Assembly (NCBI GenBank): GCA_040387375.1
Contig: JAZKDW010000034.1
Coordinates: 1 to 32,586 of the forward strand
Origin: JAZKDW01 sp040387375
GTDB taxonomy: Bacteria > Pseudomonadota > Gammaproteobacteria > Burkholderiales > Burkholderiaceae_D
Direction of reading: 5' to 3'
DNA: 32,586 bases
Positions 32,025-32,586 of the stretch are shown here, piece by piece (positions within the stretch are counted from its first letter, which is position 1; every line of letters starts with the position of its first letter). A program made the position numbers and the translations under genes. The notes beneath the pieces are model-generated. The model made no database searches. It was not told the origin of the DNA and saw nothing but the letters and a program-made list of their open reading frames with translations.

Positions 32025-32192
32025 TTAAGGCGTTTCGTTCTGCGCATCCTCTTCGCCGGGAGCGGGTTGCTCAGGCGTTGTTTCCGGTTCAGCGTTGTCC
32101 TTGTCCGATTTGCGTTTCAGCTTCTCTTCTTTCTTCCGTTTTTTTTCCAGCTCTTTCTGACGCTTCTCGTATTGGAAATTTGTCTTTGCCAA
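32025..32192 (-). CDS. Small lysine- and glutamate-rich conserved-type protein, 55 residues
   Basis: A short gene with TTG start (32190-32192) and GAGGG five bases upstream, ending in TAA four bases from the stop of the convergent nuclease-like gene. The protein begins with AKTNFQYEKRQKELEKK (after Met), continues in a highly charged run of Lys, Glu and Arg that looks helical, and ends in an acidic, Pro-rich tail. I recall very similar short proteins starting AKTNFQYEKRQKEL in many Burkholderiales and other proteobacteria, all without known function. The charge pattern suggests a nucleic-acid or ribosome contact, but that is a guess. Codon use is normal. Confidence 0.75.
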   Translation of the reverse strand: MAKTNFQYEKRQKELEKKRKKEEKLKRKSDKDNAEPETTPEQPAPGEEDAQNETP

Positions 32193-32586
32193 GTTGTCCC
32201 TCTTTTCGTAACTATTCTGCTGATGAACGGCACGGGCTGCGGTGCAGCGGCCCGATTTTGTTGCCGATGAAGAGTTGCTGCGTCCATATGGTCGGCCACG
32301 CCTGCGCCGTCAGACGAATGCTAGCATGCCGACCGCCCGGCGACCATCGTCAAAGGGGCAATCAGGGGCTAAAGCAGGAATAATGCGGGGTTCCCGCAGA
32401 TTGCATGAGCGCACGATGCGCGCCATAAATTGCCATTGATGCAATTAGTGTGGCCGGGCGACAAATCCGCCGGCGATTTTCGAATTAAGTACCCGGCCGG
32501 AATAAATTGGGAGATGGATGTGGTCCTGATCGGGCCCGCCTAGGGGGATGTGATGCAAGGCGCCCGGGCCGCCGCAGTGCTAGCAC
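32193..32586. other. Stretch without a recognisable gene
   Basis: No open frame here resembles a protein family. Small structures seen: a hairpin TGCGGG-GTT-CCCGCA (32384-32398) not followed by T's; an inverted repeat AATTGC / GCAATT (32428-32433, 32441-32446); and arms GGCCGGG / CCCGGCC (32452-32458, 32492-32498). These may belong to the control region of a gene beyond the window. Confidence 0.5.

Overview
The window is ordinary-density, GC-rich bacterial chromosome, most like a betaproteobacterium of the Burkholderiales (an Oxalobacteraceae-type genome is my best guess from gene content and protein style; no 16S or other marker is present to prove it). It contains no phage, insertion sequence or CRISPR array. 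Almost everything concerns getting nitrogen into the cell.

Layout. (1) 1-54: the 3' part of a tRNA-Pro(CGG) cut by the window edge. (2) 132-804: a mazEF-type toxin-antitoxin operon with a near-consensus sigma70 promoter that encloses its own palindromic operator. (3) 867-13709: a nitrate assimilation island. nirB-nirD-nasA-ybiB run leftward. An MFS nitrate transporter and a PP2C-phosphatase/Ser-Thr-kinase fusion run rightward from the same intergenic region. A second, ABC-type nitrate uptake system (binding protein, permease, ATPase) runs leftward from 13709. All three transcription units start from clear GG-N10-GC sigma54 (-24/-12) promoters, with palindromes at NtrC-like distances upstream, so the island is expected to be switched on by nitrogen limitation. 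(4) 13990-18071: housekeeping genes tsaD, a CPA2-type cation/proton antiporter, a YbdK-type carboxylate-amine ligase and plsY. (5) 18159-29715: a LysR regulator divergent from a tightly packed ten-gene operon. The operon holds a RutB-like isochorismatase-fold hydrolase, an ABC importer with two paralogous binding proteins, an SDR dehydrogenase, an allantoinase/dihydroorotase-type cyclic amidohydrolase, an M20 protein lacking two canonical metal ligands, a cyanuric acid hydrolase/barbiturase family protein, and a TrzA/SsnA-type amidohydrolase (deaminase-like). (6) 29741-32192: a LOG-family phosphoribohydrolase, a pair of head-to-head REP-like elements, YbaK-type Cys-tRNA(Pro) deacylase, an endonuclease/exonuclease/phosphatase-family protein and a 55-residue lysine-rich small protein. 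32193-32586 shows no gene.

How it fits together. The nitrate genes import nitrate by two routes, reduce it to nitrite (NasA) and then to ammonium (NirBD). The ten-gene operon looks like a complete import-and-dismantle pathway for a nitrogen-rich heterocycle: uptake, deamination, oxidation, ring opening by one or two cyclic amidases, then release of ammonia and CO2 from a ureido/carbamoyl product. The cyanuric acid hydrolase homologue beside a divergent LysR gene recalls the atzR-atzDEF arrangement, but the partner enzymes are different. The true substrate (cyanurate, barbiturate, a pyrimidine, a hydantoin or something else) cannot be read from the sequence. This operon is the strongest candidate for an undescribed system.
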